From assembly GCF_008033135.1 (NCBI RefSeq), contig NZ_CP041335.1, forward strand, positions 2,113,925 to 2,177,924: a stretch of DNA of 64,000 nt, read 5' to 3'. This document shows, piece after piece, positions 28,788 to 39,482 of this stretch. Below the pieces are notes generated by a model that was given only the letters and a program-made list of their open reading frames with translations, had not been told where the DNA came from and searched no databases. This stretch comes from Chitinolyticbacter meiyuanensis (GTDB lineage: Bacteria; Pseudomonadota; Gammaproteobacteria; Burkholderiales; Chitinibacteraceae). Both the position numbers and the translations under genes were made by a program. How positions within the stretch are numbered: the stretch's first letter is position 1; every line of letters begins with the position of its first letter.

Positions 28788-29498
28788 ATGACTACCCGTA
28801 CCGTACGTTTCAGCATCTATCGCTTTGATCCGGAAAAGGACGCGAAGCCGTACATGAAGGACTACACCGTCGAGCTCGACGCCACCGAGCACAAGCTGCT
28901 CGACGCCCTTGTCAAGCTCAAGGTGGTCGACGATACCATCTCGTTCCGCCGCTCCTGCCGCGAAGGCGTGTGCGGCTCGGACGCAATGAACATCAACGGC
29001 CGCAACGGTCTTGCCTGCATCACCGATGTGGACGACCTGAAGCAGCCGATCCAGATCCGCCCGCTGCCGGGTCTGCCGGTGGTGCGTGATCTGATCGTCG
29101 ACATGACGCAGTTCTTCAAGCAGTACCACTCGATCAAGCCCTATCTGCAGAACGACACGCCGGCGCCGGACCGCGAGCGACTGCAGAGCCAGGAAGACCG
29201 CAAGGAGCTCGACGGTCTCTACGAGTGCATCCTGTGTGCGTGCTGCTCCACGTCCTGTCCGTCTTTCTGGTGGAACCCGGACAAGTTCGTCGGCCCGGCC
29301 GGCCTGTTGGCGGCGTACCGCTTCATTGCCGACACGCGCGACACCGCGACCAACGAGCGTCTGGACAACCTGGAAGATCCGTACCGGCTGTTCCGTTGCC
29401 ACACCATCATGAACTGCGTCGACGTCTGCCCCAAGGAGCTCAATCCGACCAAGGCGATCGGCAAGATCAAGGACCTGATGGTCAAGCGCGTCGCCTGA
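28788..29498 (+). CDS. sdhB: Succinate dehydrogenase iron-sulphur subunit
   Basis: Electron-transfer subunit of 236 residues carrying three clusters. The [2Fe-2S] cysteines are in CREGVCGSDAMNINGRNGLAC (split motif, residues about 55-75), the [4Fe-4S] in CILCACCSTSCPSFWWN and the [3Fe-4S] in CHTIMNCVDVCPKELNP. The ATG at 28788 follows GAGGGGAAT 14 bases after the sdhA stop. The product sits between SdhA and the membrane anchors. Confidence 0.97.
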   Translation: MTTRTVRFSIYRFDPEKDAKPYMKDYTVELDATEHKLLDALVKLKVVDDTISFRRSCREGVCGSDAMNINGRNGLACITDVDDLKQPIQIRPLPGLPVVRDLIVDMTQFFKQYHSIKPYLQNDTPAPDRERLQSQEDRKELDGLYECILCACCSTSCPSFWWNPDKFVGPAGLLAAYRFIADTRDTATNERLDNLEDPYRLFRCHTIMNCVDVCPKELNPTKAIGKIKDLMVKRVA

Positions 29499-29506
29499 TG
29501 GCGGCC

Positions 29507-29526
29507 CGGCCCCGTTCGCGGGGCCG
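29507..29526 (+). terminator. Hairpin between sdhB and sdhE
   Basis: CGGCCCCG and CGGGGCCG form an eight-base stem with a TTCG tetraloop, followed by CTTTG. The T tract is short, so this may be an attenuator or stabilising hairpin rather than a full terminator. Confidence 0.5.
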
Positions 29527-29568
29527 CTTTGCAATAATGGCGCCTTGGTGCGCGAAGGCAGTGACACT

Positions 29569-29814
29569 GTGGATGAAGTCGAACTCAAGCGCATCGTCTG
29601 GCGCTCGCGCCGCGGGCTGCTGGAGCTCGATCTGCAGCTGGAGCGCTTCGTTGCCGACGTGCTGCCGCAGTTGAACGATGCCGAGCTCGTCGATTACCGC
29701 GAGCTGCTGCAATCCCCGGACAACGACCTGCTCGATTACCTGAACGGCCGGTCCGAGTGCCCGACCCCACGGCTTTGGCCAATCATCGCGCGCATCCGCG
29801 CCGCACAACGATAA
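29569..29814 (+). CDS. sdhE: FAD assembly factor SdhE
   Basis: Small protein of 81 residues that promotes covalent flavinylation of SdhA. The conserved [20 protein letters not shown] contains the RGxxE motif, and [19 protein letters not shown] is the usual second half. The GTG at 29569 has GAAGG ten bases upstream; an in-frame TTG or GTG at 29545/29548 is possible. It belongs to the same run as sdhCDAB and gltA. Confidence 0.9.
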   Translation: MDEVELKRIVWRSRRGLLELDLQLERFVADVLPQLNDAELVDYRELLQSPDNDLLDYLNGRSECPTPRLWPIIARIRAAQR

Positions 29815-29855
29815 AGTCGGCTACGGCCGAGGTTACTACCCAGGAGCCCCATCAG

Positions 29856-31136
29856 ATGGCAAACAAAGTGACTCTGACCTACAACGGCGACCAGACCATC
29901 GAGCTGCCGGTTCTGCCAGGTACGCTCGGCCCGTCCGTGGTCGACATCCGCGCCTTCTCCAAGACGGGCATGTTCACCTTCGATCCGGGCTTCCTGGCGA
30001 CCTCGTCGTGCGAGTCGAAGATCACTTTCATCGATGGCGACGAAGGCCAGCTCTACTATCGCGGCTACCCGATCGAGCAGCTCGCCGAGCACAGCGACTA
30101 CCTCGAAGTGTGTTACCTGCTGGTATACGGCGAACTGCCGAACGCCGCGCAGAAGGCCGAGTTCGAGCAAACCGTGATGAAGCACACCATGGTCCACGAC
30201 CAGCTGACCCGCTTCTTCAACGGCTTCCGCCGTGATGCCCACCCGATGGCCATGATGGTCGGTGTCACCGGCGCGCTCTCCGCGTTCTACCAGGACAGCC
30301 TCGACATCAATGATCCGGAGCACCGCAAGGTCGCGATCTATCGCCTGATCTCCAAGATCCCGACGATCGCCGCCATGTGCTACCGCTACAACCAGGGCCT
30401 GCCGTTCAACTATCCGAAGAACGACCTCGGCTACACCGCCAACTTCCTGCACATGATGTTCGCCACCCCGTGCGAGGAATTCACGCCGAACCCGGTGCTG
30501 GTGCGCGCGCTCGACCGCATCTTCACGCTGCACGCCGATCACGAGCAGAACGCCTCGACCTCGACCGTGCGTCTGGCCGGTTCGTCCGGTGCCAATCCGT
30601 TTGCCTGCATCGCCGCCGGCATCGCCTGCCTGTGGGGCCCGTCGCACGGCGGCGCCAACGAAGCCGTGCTGAAGATGCTCGACGAGATCGGTTCGGTCGA
30701 CAACGTGCCGGCCTTCATGGAAGGCGTGAAGGCCAAGACCCACAAGCTGATGGGCTTCGGTCACCGCGTGTACAAGAACTTCGATCCGCGCGCCAAGATC
30801 ATGAAGCAGACCTGCGACGAGGTGCTGAATGAGCTCGGCCTGCGTGACGATCCGCAATTCCAGCTGGCGATGAAGCTCGAGGAAATCGCGCTGAGCGATC
30901 CGTACTTCATCGAGCGCAAGCTGTATCCGAACGTCGACTTCTACTCGGGCATCGTATTGACCGCGCTGGGCATCCCGGTATCGATGTTCACCGTGATCTT
31001 CGCGCTGGCCCGCACGGTGGGCTGGATCAGCCACTGGAACGAGATGATCTCCGATCCGGGCATGAAGATCGGCCGTCCGCGCCAGCTTTACACCGGCTCG
31101 ACCCGTCGCGACTACGTAGCGGTCGACAAACGCTAA
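29856..31136 (+). CDS. gltA: Citrate synthase
   Basis: Hexameric type II citrate synthase of 426 residues condensing oxaloacetate and acetyl-CoA. Active-site segments SHGGANEA and [14 protein letters not shown] are intact, as is the late VDFYSGI containing the catalytic aspartate. The start [18 protein letters not shown] at 29856 has AGGAG ten bases upstream; the frame is open earlier through sdhE, but those residues are not homologous in style. It follows sdhE by 41 bases. Confidence 0.97.
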   Translation: MANKVTLTYNGDQTIELPVLPGTLGPSVVDIRAFSKTGMFTFDPGFLATSSCESKITFIDGDEGQLYYRGYPIEQLAEHSDYLEVCYLLVYGELPNAAQKAEFEQTVMKHTMVHDQLTRFFNGFRRDAHPMAMMVGVTGALSAFYQDSLDINDPEHRKVAIYRLISKIPTIAAMCYRYNQGLPFNYPKNDLGYTANFLHMMFATPCEEFTPNPVLVRALDRIFTLHADHEQNASTSTVRLAGSSGANPFACIAAGIACLWGPSHGGANEAVLKMLDEIGSVDNVPAFMEGVKAKTHKLMGFGHRVYKNFDPRAKIMKQTCDEVLNELGLRDDPQFQLAMKLEEIALSDPYFIERKLYPNVDFYSGIVLTALGIPVSMFTVIFALARTVGWISHWNEMISDPGMKIGRPRQLYTGSTRRDYVAVDKR

Positions 31137-31249
31137 GCCGGCAGTCAACACAATAGCGCCGCTGCCAAGCACGGCGGCGCAGCGATACCCAGGGTTTGCT
31201 CAAAGACAGGTTTGCAGCCGGTACGCCGGCTCAAGGAAAGTCCCGCATC

Positions 31250-34069
31250 ATGATGAAAGAACTGGAACTCAATTCCCATCTGTTTGGTGGGAATGCGCCA
31301 TTCGTCGAGGAACTGTACGAACAGTATCTCGCCGACCCAGCCGCCATCGACCCCAAGTGGCGTGAATACTTCGATCGGTTGCAACAGACCGACGGTGGCA
31401 ACGAGCGCGACATCGCGCGCGGGCCGATCGAGGAATCGTTCGTGCGTCTCGCGCGCCAGCCACGCCTTGCCGCCGTACGCGACCTCGCGGCCGAGCGCGA
31501 AGCCAGCCGCAAGCAGGTGGCGGTGCTGCGCCTGATCAATGCCTACCGTCTGCTGGGCAGCCGCGCGGCCGATCTCGATCCGCTCAAGCGCATGGACGTG
31601 GCGCCAGTGCCGGAGCTCGACGCCGGCTATTACGACCTCTCCAGCGCCGACATGGCGGTCCAGTTCAACTGCGGCAACCTTGCCGGACCGGAAAACGCGC
31701 CGCTGTCCGACATCGTTTCGCGCCTGCGCCAGGTCTACAGCGGCCATGTCGGTGTCGAATCGATGCACATGACCAACACCGCCGAGCGGATGTGGGTGCA
31801 GGGTTATTTCGAGAGCAGCCTGTCGCTGCCCAATTTCGGTGCCGAGCAGAAGAAGCGCATCCTCAAGCAGGTGACTGCGGCCGAGACCATGGAGCAGTAC
31901 CTGCACCGCAAGTACGTCGGCCAGAAACGCTTCTCGCTGGAAGGCGGCGAAAGCTTCATTGCCGCGATGGACCAGCTGGTGCAGGGCGCCGGTCGTGACG
32001 GCGTGCAGGAAATGGTGATCGGCATGGCCCACCGTGGCCGCCTGAACGTGCTGGTCAATACGCTGGGCAAGCTGCCGCGTGAACTGTTCAGCGAGTTCGA
32101 AGGCCGTCCGACCACCGATCTGCCCTCGGGCGACGTGAAGTACCACAACGGTTTCTCCGCCGACATCCCGACGCCGGGTGGCCCGATCCACCTGTCGCTG
32201 GCGTTCAACCCGTCCCACCTCGAGATCGTCAACCCGGTGGTCGAAGGCTCGGTGCGCGCACGCCAGCAACGCCGTGGCGACAAAAATGGCGAGCAGGTGC
32301 TGCCGGTGCTGGTGCACGGCGATTCCGCCTTCATCGGCCTCGGTACCAACCAGGGTACCTTCAACCTGTCGCAGACCCGTGGCTACGGTACCGGCGGCAC
32401 GGTGCACATCGTGATCAACAACCAGGTGGGCTTCACCACCTCGGACATCCGCGACAACCGCTCGACGCTGTACTGTACCGACATCGCCAAGATGATCGAG
32501 GCGCCGATCTTCCACGTGAACGGTGACAACCCGGAAGCGGTGGTGTTCGTGGTCGAGGCCGCGCTGGCCTACCGCAAGCAGTTCCACAAGGACGTGGTGA
32601 TCGACATCGTCTGTTTCCGCAAGCACGGGCACAACGAGGCGGACGATCCCTACGTCACCCAGCCGATGATGTACCGCAAGATCGCGGCACATCCAGGCGT
32701 GCGCAAGAAGTACGCCGACCGCCTGATCGCTGAAGGCGTGGTCAGCGCCGAGGAAGCCGATGGCCTGATCCAGGCCTACCGCGAAGCACTCGATCGCGGC
32801 GAGCACGTCGAGCAGACCTCGCTCACCGACTACAAGCGCAACTTTGCAATCGACTTCTCCAAGTACATGGGCAACCACTGGCGCACGCCGGTGGCGACTG
32901 CCGTGCCGCAGGCCGACCTCGTGCGCCTGACCGAGAAGTTCACCAGCGTGCCCGAAGGCTTCAAGCTGCGGAACACGGTCGAGAAGATCATCAACGAACG
33001 GCGTGAAATGGCCGCGGGCAATGCCGGTATCGATTTCGGCATGGCCGAGCACCTGGCCTATGCCACGCTGTTGACCGAAGGCTTTGCCGTGCGCATCTCC
33101 GGTGAGGACTCGGGCCGTGGCACTTTCAACCACCGCCATGCCGTGTTGCACGACCAGAACCGCGAGCGCTGGGACGAGGGCATCTACACCCCGCTGCAGC
33201 ACCTGTCGGACAACCAAGCGCACTTCCTCGTCATCGACTCCATCCTCAACGAGGAAGCGGTGCTGGCCTTCGAATATGGCTACGCCTCATCGGCGCCGGA
33301 AGAGCTCACCATCTGGGAAGCGCAGTTCGGCGACTTCGCCAACGGCGCGCAGGTGGTGATCGACCAGTTCATCACTTCGGGCGAAACCAAGTGGGGCCGG
33401 CTGTGCGGCCTGACCATGATGCTGCCGCACGGCTACGACGGCCAAGGCCCCGAGCACAGCTCCGCCCGCGTCGAGCGCTATCTGCAGCTGTGTGCCGAGC
33501 ACAACATCCAGGTGGTGCAACCGACCGAGGCCGCGCAGATGTTCCACGTGCTGCGCCGCCAGATGCTGCGCCCGGTTCGCAAGCCGCTCGTCATCATCAT
33601 GAGCAAGCGCCTGTTGAAGGCCAAAACCGCGGCAAGCCCGGTCGAGCAGCTCACCAGCGGCGAATTCCGCAACGTGATCTCCGATCCGAACCCGCTCGAT
33701 GCCAAGAAGGTCAAGCGCGTGGTGGTCTGCGCCGGCCAGGTCTACTACGACCTCGACGGCGCCCGCAAGGAACGCGAGGTCAAGGACATCGCCGTGGTGC
33801 GCATCGAGCAGCTCTATCCGTTCCCTACCGAGGAGCTGCAGGCCGAACTCGCCAAGTTCCCGAACGCCCGTGAAGTGATGTGGGTGCAGGAAGAGCCGCG
33901 CAACCAGGGGGCCTGGAACCAGATCCGTCATCGCCTCGAGGGCGTGATGAATCCGAAGCAGGACCTGCTGTACGCCGGTCGTCAGTCGTCGGCTTCGCCG
34001 GCGGTCGGTTACATGAGCAAGCACACCGCCCAGCTCAAGGCCTTCCTCGATGAGGCCATGACGCTGTAA
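31250..34069 (+). CDS. sucA: 2-oxoglutarate dehydrogenase E1 component
   Basis: Thiamine-diphosphate enzyme of 939 residues that decarboxylates 2-oxoglutarate and passes the succinyl group to SucB. The N-terminal LFGGNAPFVEELYEQYLADP is the E2-binding tail. GMAHRGRLNVLVNTLGK and HGDSAFIGLGTNQG are thiamine-site segments, and the C-terminal half carries the transketolase-like pyrimidine domain (SGEDSGRGTFNHRHAVL). The ATG at 31250 has AAGGAAAG nine bases upstream. Confidence 0.97.
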   Translation: MMKELELNSHLFGGNAPFVEELYEQYLADPAAIDPKWREYFDRLQQTDGGNERDIARGPIEESFVRLARQPRLAAVRDLAAEREASRKQVAVLRLINAYRLLGSRAADLDPLKRMDVAPVPELDAGYYDLSSADMAVQFNCGNLAGPENAPLSDIVSRLRQVYSGHVGVESMHMTNTAERMWVQGYFESSLSLPNFGAEQKKRILKQVTAAETMEQYLHRKYVGQKRFSLEGGESFIAAMDQLVQGAGRDGVQEMVIGMAHRGRLNVLVNTLGKLPRELFSEFEGRPTTDLPSGDVKYHNGFSADIPTPGGPIHLSLAFNPSHLEIVNPVVEGSVRARQQRRGDKNGEQVLPVLVHGDSAFIGLGTNQGTFNLSQTRGYGTGGTVHIVINNQVGFTTSDIRDNRSTLYCTDIAKMIEAPIFHVNGDNPEAVVFVVEAALAYRKQFHKDVVIDIVCFRKHGHNEADDPYVTQPMMYRKIAAHPGVRKKYADRLIAEGVVSAEEADGLIQAYREALDRGEHVEQTSLTDYKRNFAIDFSKYMGNHWRTPVATAVPQADLVRLTEKFTSVPEGFKLRNTVEKIINERREMAAGNAGIDFGMAEHLAYATLLTEGFAVRISGEDSGRGTFNHRHAVLHDQNRERWDEGIYTPLQHLSDNQAHFLVIDSILNEEAVLAFEYGYASSAPEELTIWEAQFGDFANGAQVVIDQFITSGETKWGRLCGLTMMLPHGYDGQGPEHSSARVERYLQLCAEHNIQVVQPTEAAQMFHVLRRQMLRPVRKPLVIIMSKRLLKAKTAASPVEQLTSGEFRNVISDPNPLDAKKVKRVVVCAGQVYYDLDGARKEREVKDIAVVRIEQLYPFPTEELQAELAKFPNAREVMWVQEEPRNQGAWNQIRHRLEGVMNPKQDLLYAGRQSSASPAVGYMSKHTAQLKAFLDEAMTL

Positions 34070-34133
34070 TCCAACGCAGCGACACCGGTCGCCGCGTCTT
34101 GTTGCCAGCAAGAGCCATTTGGAGATTTGAAAG

Positions 34134-35375
34134 ATGATCGTAGAAATCAAGGTCCCGCAGCTGCCGGAATCGGTATCGGAAGCAACGCTGCTGCAGTGGA
34201 AGAAGAAGGAAGGCGAGGCGGTTGCCCGTGACGAAAACCTGATCGACATCGAGACCGACAAGGTCGTGCTCGAAATCCCGGCGCCGCAGGCCGGCGTGCT
34301 GGTGTCCATCGTTCGCAAGGATGGCGACACCGTGACCAGCAACGAAGTGATCGCCACCATCGATACCGAGGCTGCGGCTGGTGCCGCTGCCCCGGCGCCG
34401 GCCGCCCCTACGCCGGCCCAGGAAACGAAGCGGGTCGAGGCTGCCGCGAGCGCTGCCGGTGTCGATCCCAATGCCGTTGGCTTCGGCACCGCCGTGATGC
34501 CGGCCGCCAAGAAGCTGGCCGCCGACAACAGCGTCGACCTCGCCAAGGTGGAAGGCTCGGGCCGTGGTGGCCGCGTGCTGAAGGAAGACGTGCAGAACGC
34601 CATTGCCGGCGGCAGCAAGCCTGCTGCCGCTGCGCCGGCGCCGGCTGCTGCACCGCTGGCCGTTGCGCAGGGCGATCGCCCGGAACAGCGCGTGCCGATG
34701 AGCCGCCTGCGCCAGCGCGTGGCCGAGCGCCTGCTGCAATCGCAACAGACCAACGCCATCCTCACCACCTTCAATGAAGTGAACATGAAGCCGGTGATGG
34801 ACCTGCGCAACAAGTACAAGGACAAGTTCGAGAAGGAACACGGCGTGAAGCTCGGCTTCATGGGTTTCTTCGTCAAGGCTGTGGTTGCCGCGCTGAAGAA
34901 GTACCCGATCGTGAACGCCTCGGTCGATGGCAACGACATCGTCTACCACGGCTACTTCGACATCGGCGTGGCCGTCGGCTCGCCGCGCGGTCTGGTGGTG
35001 CCCATCATCCGCAATGCGGACCAGCTGAGCCTCGCCGACATCGAGAAGACCATCGCCGATTTCGGCAAGCGTGCCCAGGAAGGCAAGCTGACGGTCGAAG
35101 AGCTCACCGGTGGCACCTACACCATCTCCAACGGCGGCACCTTCGGCTCGATGATGTCCACCCCCATCATCAACCCGCCGCAATCGGCCATCCTTGGCAT
35201 GCACGCCACCAAGGAGCGTGCCGTGGTCGAGAACGGCGAAATCGTGGTACGACCGATGATGTACCTGGCGCAGTCGTATGACCACCGCATCATCGATGGC
35301 CGCGAGGCGGTGCTGAGCCTGGTGGCGATCAAGGAGGCGATCGAGGACCCGGCGCGCCTGCTGCTGGACCTCTGA
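34134..35375 (+). CDS. sucB: Dihydrolipoyl succinyltransferase, E2 component
   Basis: Core of the 2-oxoglutarate dehydrogenase complex, 413 residues. One N-terminal lipoyl domain with the modified lysine in IETDKVVLE (residue about 43), an Ala/Pro-rich linker, a peripheral-subunit-binding domain ([34 protein letters not shown] in outline), a second linker and the acyltransferase domain ending in the catalytic [12 protein letters not shown]. It lies 64 bases after sucA. Confidence 0.96.
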   Translation: MIVEIKVPQLPESVSEATLLQWKKKEGEAVARDENLIDIETDKVVLEIPAPQAGVLVSIVRKDGDTVTSNEVIATIDTEAAAGAAAPAPAAPTPAQETKRVEAAASAAGVDPNAVGFGTAVMPAAKKLAADNSVDLAKVEGSGRGGRVLKEDVQNAIAGGSKPAAAAPAPAAAPLAVAQGDRPEQRVPMSRLRQRVAERLLQSQQTNAILTTFNEVNMKPVMDLRNKYKDKFEKEHGVKLGFMGFFVKAVVAALKKYPIVNASVDGNDIVYHGYFDIGVAVGSPRGLVVPIIRNADQLSLADIEKTIADFGKRAQEGKLTVEELTGGTYTISNGGTFGSMMSTPIINPPQSAILGMHATKERAVVENGEIVVRPMMYLAQSYDHRIIDGREAVLSLVAIKEAIEDPARLLLDL

Positions 35376-35495
35376 TGCCGCGCGGGGCGGCGGCCGGTGT
35401 GCGATCGAACGCGCCCGGCCGGATCGCCCGCTGATCAAATCCCGGAAGGGGGCGGCATCACGGCTGCGCCTTTCCCTAATCACAGGGTTCCAACC

Positions 35496-36926
<1,431 letters not shown>

Positions 36927-36937
36927 ATCCCCGAGAA

Positions 36938-37012
36938 GAGGGAAGGGCGAAGAGGGAAGGGTCAGCCGCAGTGCGACCCTTCTCCTTCTCCCTTCTCCCT
37001 TCCCTGTTACCA
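36938..37012. repeat. Purine/pyrimidine inverted repeat between lpd and sucC
   Basis: A run built from GGGAAGGG and GAAGAGGGAAGGGTC units is followed, after AGCCGCAGTGC, by the mainly pyrimidine counterpart GACCCTTCTCC, TTCTCCCTTCTCCCTTCCC. The halves are imperfect inverted repeats and could form a long GA-rich stem. It may be a transcript-processing or attenuation hairpin inside the suc block. Confidence 0.6.
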
Positions 37013-37033
37013 CTTCTCTCATAGGGAACGAAG

Positions 37034-38203
37034 ATGAACTTGCATGAATACCAAGCCAAGGAACTGCTGGCCAAATACGGCCTGCCGGTCCAGAAGGGCA
37101 TCCTGGCCACCTCGGCCGAAGAAGCGGCTGCGGCCTACGATCAACTCGGCGGCAAGTTCGCTGTCGTCAAGGCCCAGGTACACGCCGGTGGCCGTGGCAA
37201 GGCCGGTGGCGTCAAGGTGGTGAAGAGCCGCGAGGAAGCCGCCGAAGTCGCCAAGACGCTGATTGGCACCAACCTGGTGACCTACCAGACCGATGCAGCC
37301 GGTCAGCCGGTGCACTCGGTGCTGGTGTGTGAAGACATGTACCCGGTACAGCGCGAGCTTTACCTGGGCGCCGTGGTCGATCGCGGCTCGCAGCGCGTGG
37401 TGTTCATGGTGTCGACTGAAGGCGGCGTCGAGATCGAGAAGGTGGCCGAGGAAACCCCGGAAAAGATCATCAAGATCGAAGTCGATCCGCTGGTCGGCAT
37501 GCAGCCGTTCCAGAGTCGCGATGCCGCGTTCGCGCTGGGCCTCGCTGGCGAGCAGATCGCCGCGTTCTCCAAGCTGATGCTGGGTGCCTACAAGGCCTTC
37601 GTCGAGAACGACTTCGCCCTGTTCGAAGTGAACCCGCTGGCGCTGCGTGAAAACGGTCAGCTCGCTTGCGTCGACGGCAAGATCAACCTCGACTCCAACG
37701 CGCTCTATCGTCATCCGGAACTGCTCGCGCAACGCGACAAGAGCCAGGAGAACGAGCGCGAGGTGAAGGCCTCCGAGTTCGACCTCAACTACGTGGCACT
37801 GGAAGGCAACATCGGCTGCATGGTGAACGGCGCCGGCCTGGCCATGGCCACCATGGACATCATCAAGCTCAAGGGCGGCCAGCCGGCCAACTTCCTGGAC
37901 GTGGGCGGCGGCGCCACCAAGGAGCGCGTGATCGAGGCGTTCAAGCTGATCCTGGCCGATACCTCGGTCAAGGGCGTGCTGATCAACATCTTCGGTGGCA
38001 TCGTCCGCTGCGACATGATCGCCGAGGCCATCATCGCCGCAGTGAAGGAGGTGAACGTGACCGTGCCGGTGGTGGTGCGTCTGGAGGGCAACAACGCCGA
38101 GCTCGGCGCCAAGATCCTCGACGAATCCGGCCTCAAGCTGACCTCGGCCCAGGGCCTGAACGATGCGGCCGAGAAGATCGTTGCCGCCGTTGCCGCCCTC
38201 TAA
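37034..38203 (+). CDS. sucC: Succinyl-CoA synthetase beta subunit
   Basis: ATP-grasp subunit of 389 residues that, with SucD, makes ATP or GTP from succinyl-CoA. The N-terminus [19 protein letters not shown] is the family signature. [14 protein letters not shown] carries nucleotide contacts, [20 protein letters not shown] binds the phosphohistidine region and [13 protein letters not shown] closes the CoA-ligase domain. SucD follows 27 bases later. Confidence 0.97.
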   Translation: MNLHEYQAKELLAKYGLPVQKGILATSAEEAAAAYDQLGGKFAVVKAQVHAGGRGKAGGVKVVKSREEAAEVAKTLIGTNLVTYQTDAAGQPVHSVLVCEDMYPVQRELYLGAVVDRGSQRVVFMVSTEGGVEIEKVAEETPEKIIKIEVDPLVGMQPFQSRDAAFALGLAGEQIAAFSKLMLGAYKAFVENDFALFEVNPLALRENGQLACVDGKINLDSNALYRHPELLAQRDKSQENEREVKASEFDLNYVALEGNIGCMVNGAGLAMATMDIIKLKGGQPANFLDVGGGATKERVIEAFKLILADTSVKGVLINIFGGIVRCDMIAEAIIAAVKEVNVTVPVVVRLEGNNAELGAKILDESGLKLTSAQGLNDAAEKIVAAVAAL

Positions 38204-38230
38204 TACCTGCACGCGTAAAAGGATTTCGAA

Positions 38231-39118
<888 letters not shown>

Positions 39119-39136
39119 TCGATCGACCGGCTCGCA

Positions 39137-39166
39137 AAAAAACGCCACCTCCGGGTGGCGTTTTTT
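39137..39166 (+). terminator. Terminator after sucD
   Basis: AAAAAACGCCACC and GGTGGCGTTTTTT form a 13-bp stem with a TCCG-type loop, 18 bases after the sucD stop. It ends the sdh-gltA-suc block. Confidence 0.93.
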
Positions 39167-39370
39167 CATGGCCAGATGGCGATGAAAGAGCCCATTTGAA
39201 TGGGTGTGGAAAGCGTGCAACAGCCCGGCTGGCGGCTTTCACTGCGCTGTCTTTTTGGCGCAACACGCCGGAATCCCAGCCGCCATTGGCTTTGCTTGCG
39301 CACCCGCTCGATCAGCAACCGCTGATCGGCTTAACACAGCTGTTCCGAGTTGCGCCAGCGCACCGCTTTC

Positions 39371-39417
39371 CCCTAGTATTTGTGTCAGTCGGGTTGTGGC
39401 ACCACTATATGTTGTGT
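39371..39417 (+). promoter_or_regulatory. Tandem NrdR boxes upstream of nrdA
   Basis: Two 16-base sites, CCCTAGTATTTGTGTC near 39372 and CCACTATATGTTGTGT near 39402, resemble the NrdR consensus ACACTATATATAGTGT. They are about 30 bases apart, three helical turns, the spacing usual for cooperative NrdR binding. This predicts repression of the nrd genes when ATP or dATP levels signal enough nucleotides. Confidence 0.7.
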
Positions 39418-39482
39418 TCACAAACCATCCACAGTTTTCCCCACATCCTCTCTTCTGGCCCATCTACAACAAGGAGCCGAGC

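Larger units (their letters stand above)
39119..39482. other. sucD-nrdA intergenic region (364 bp)
   Basis: No gene was found. It holds the sucD terminator on the left and, on the right, the tandem NrdR boxes and a DnaA-box-like CCATCCACA followed by TTTTCCCCACA, as often seen before nrdA. The middle 200 bases show nothing distinctive. Confidence 0.6.

Noticed and set aside
31145..33223. 692-codon minus-strand frame
   Set aside because: It lies opposite sucA, whose motifs are unmistakable; the antisense product has no recognisable domain.
39419..39455. Replication-origin-like DnaA boxes
   Set aside because: CCATCCACA and TTTTCCCCACA only loosely match the DnaA box and occur in an nrdA promoter, where DnaA control is usual; there is no AT-rich unwinding region or cluster.
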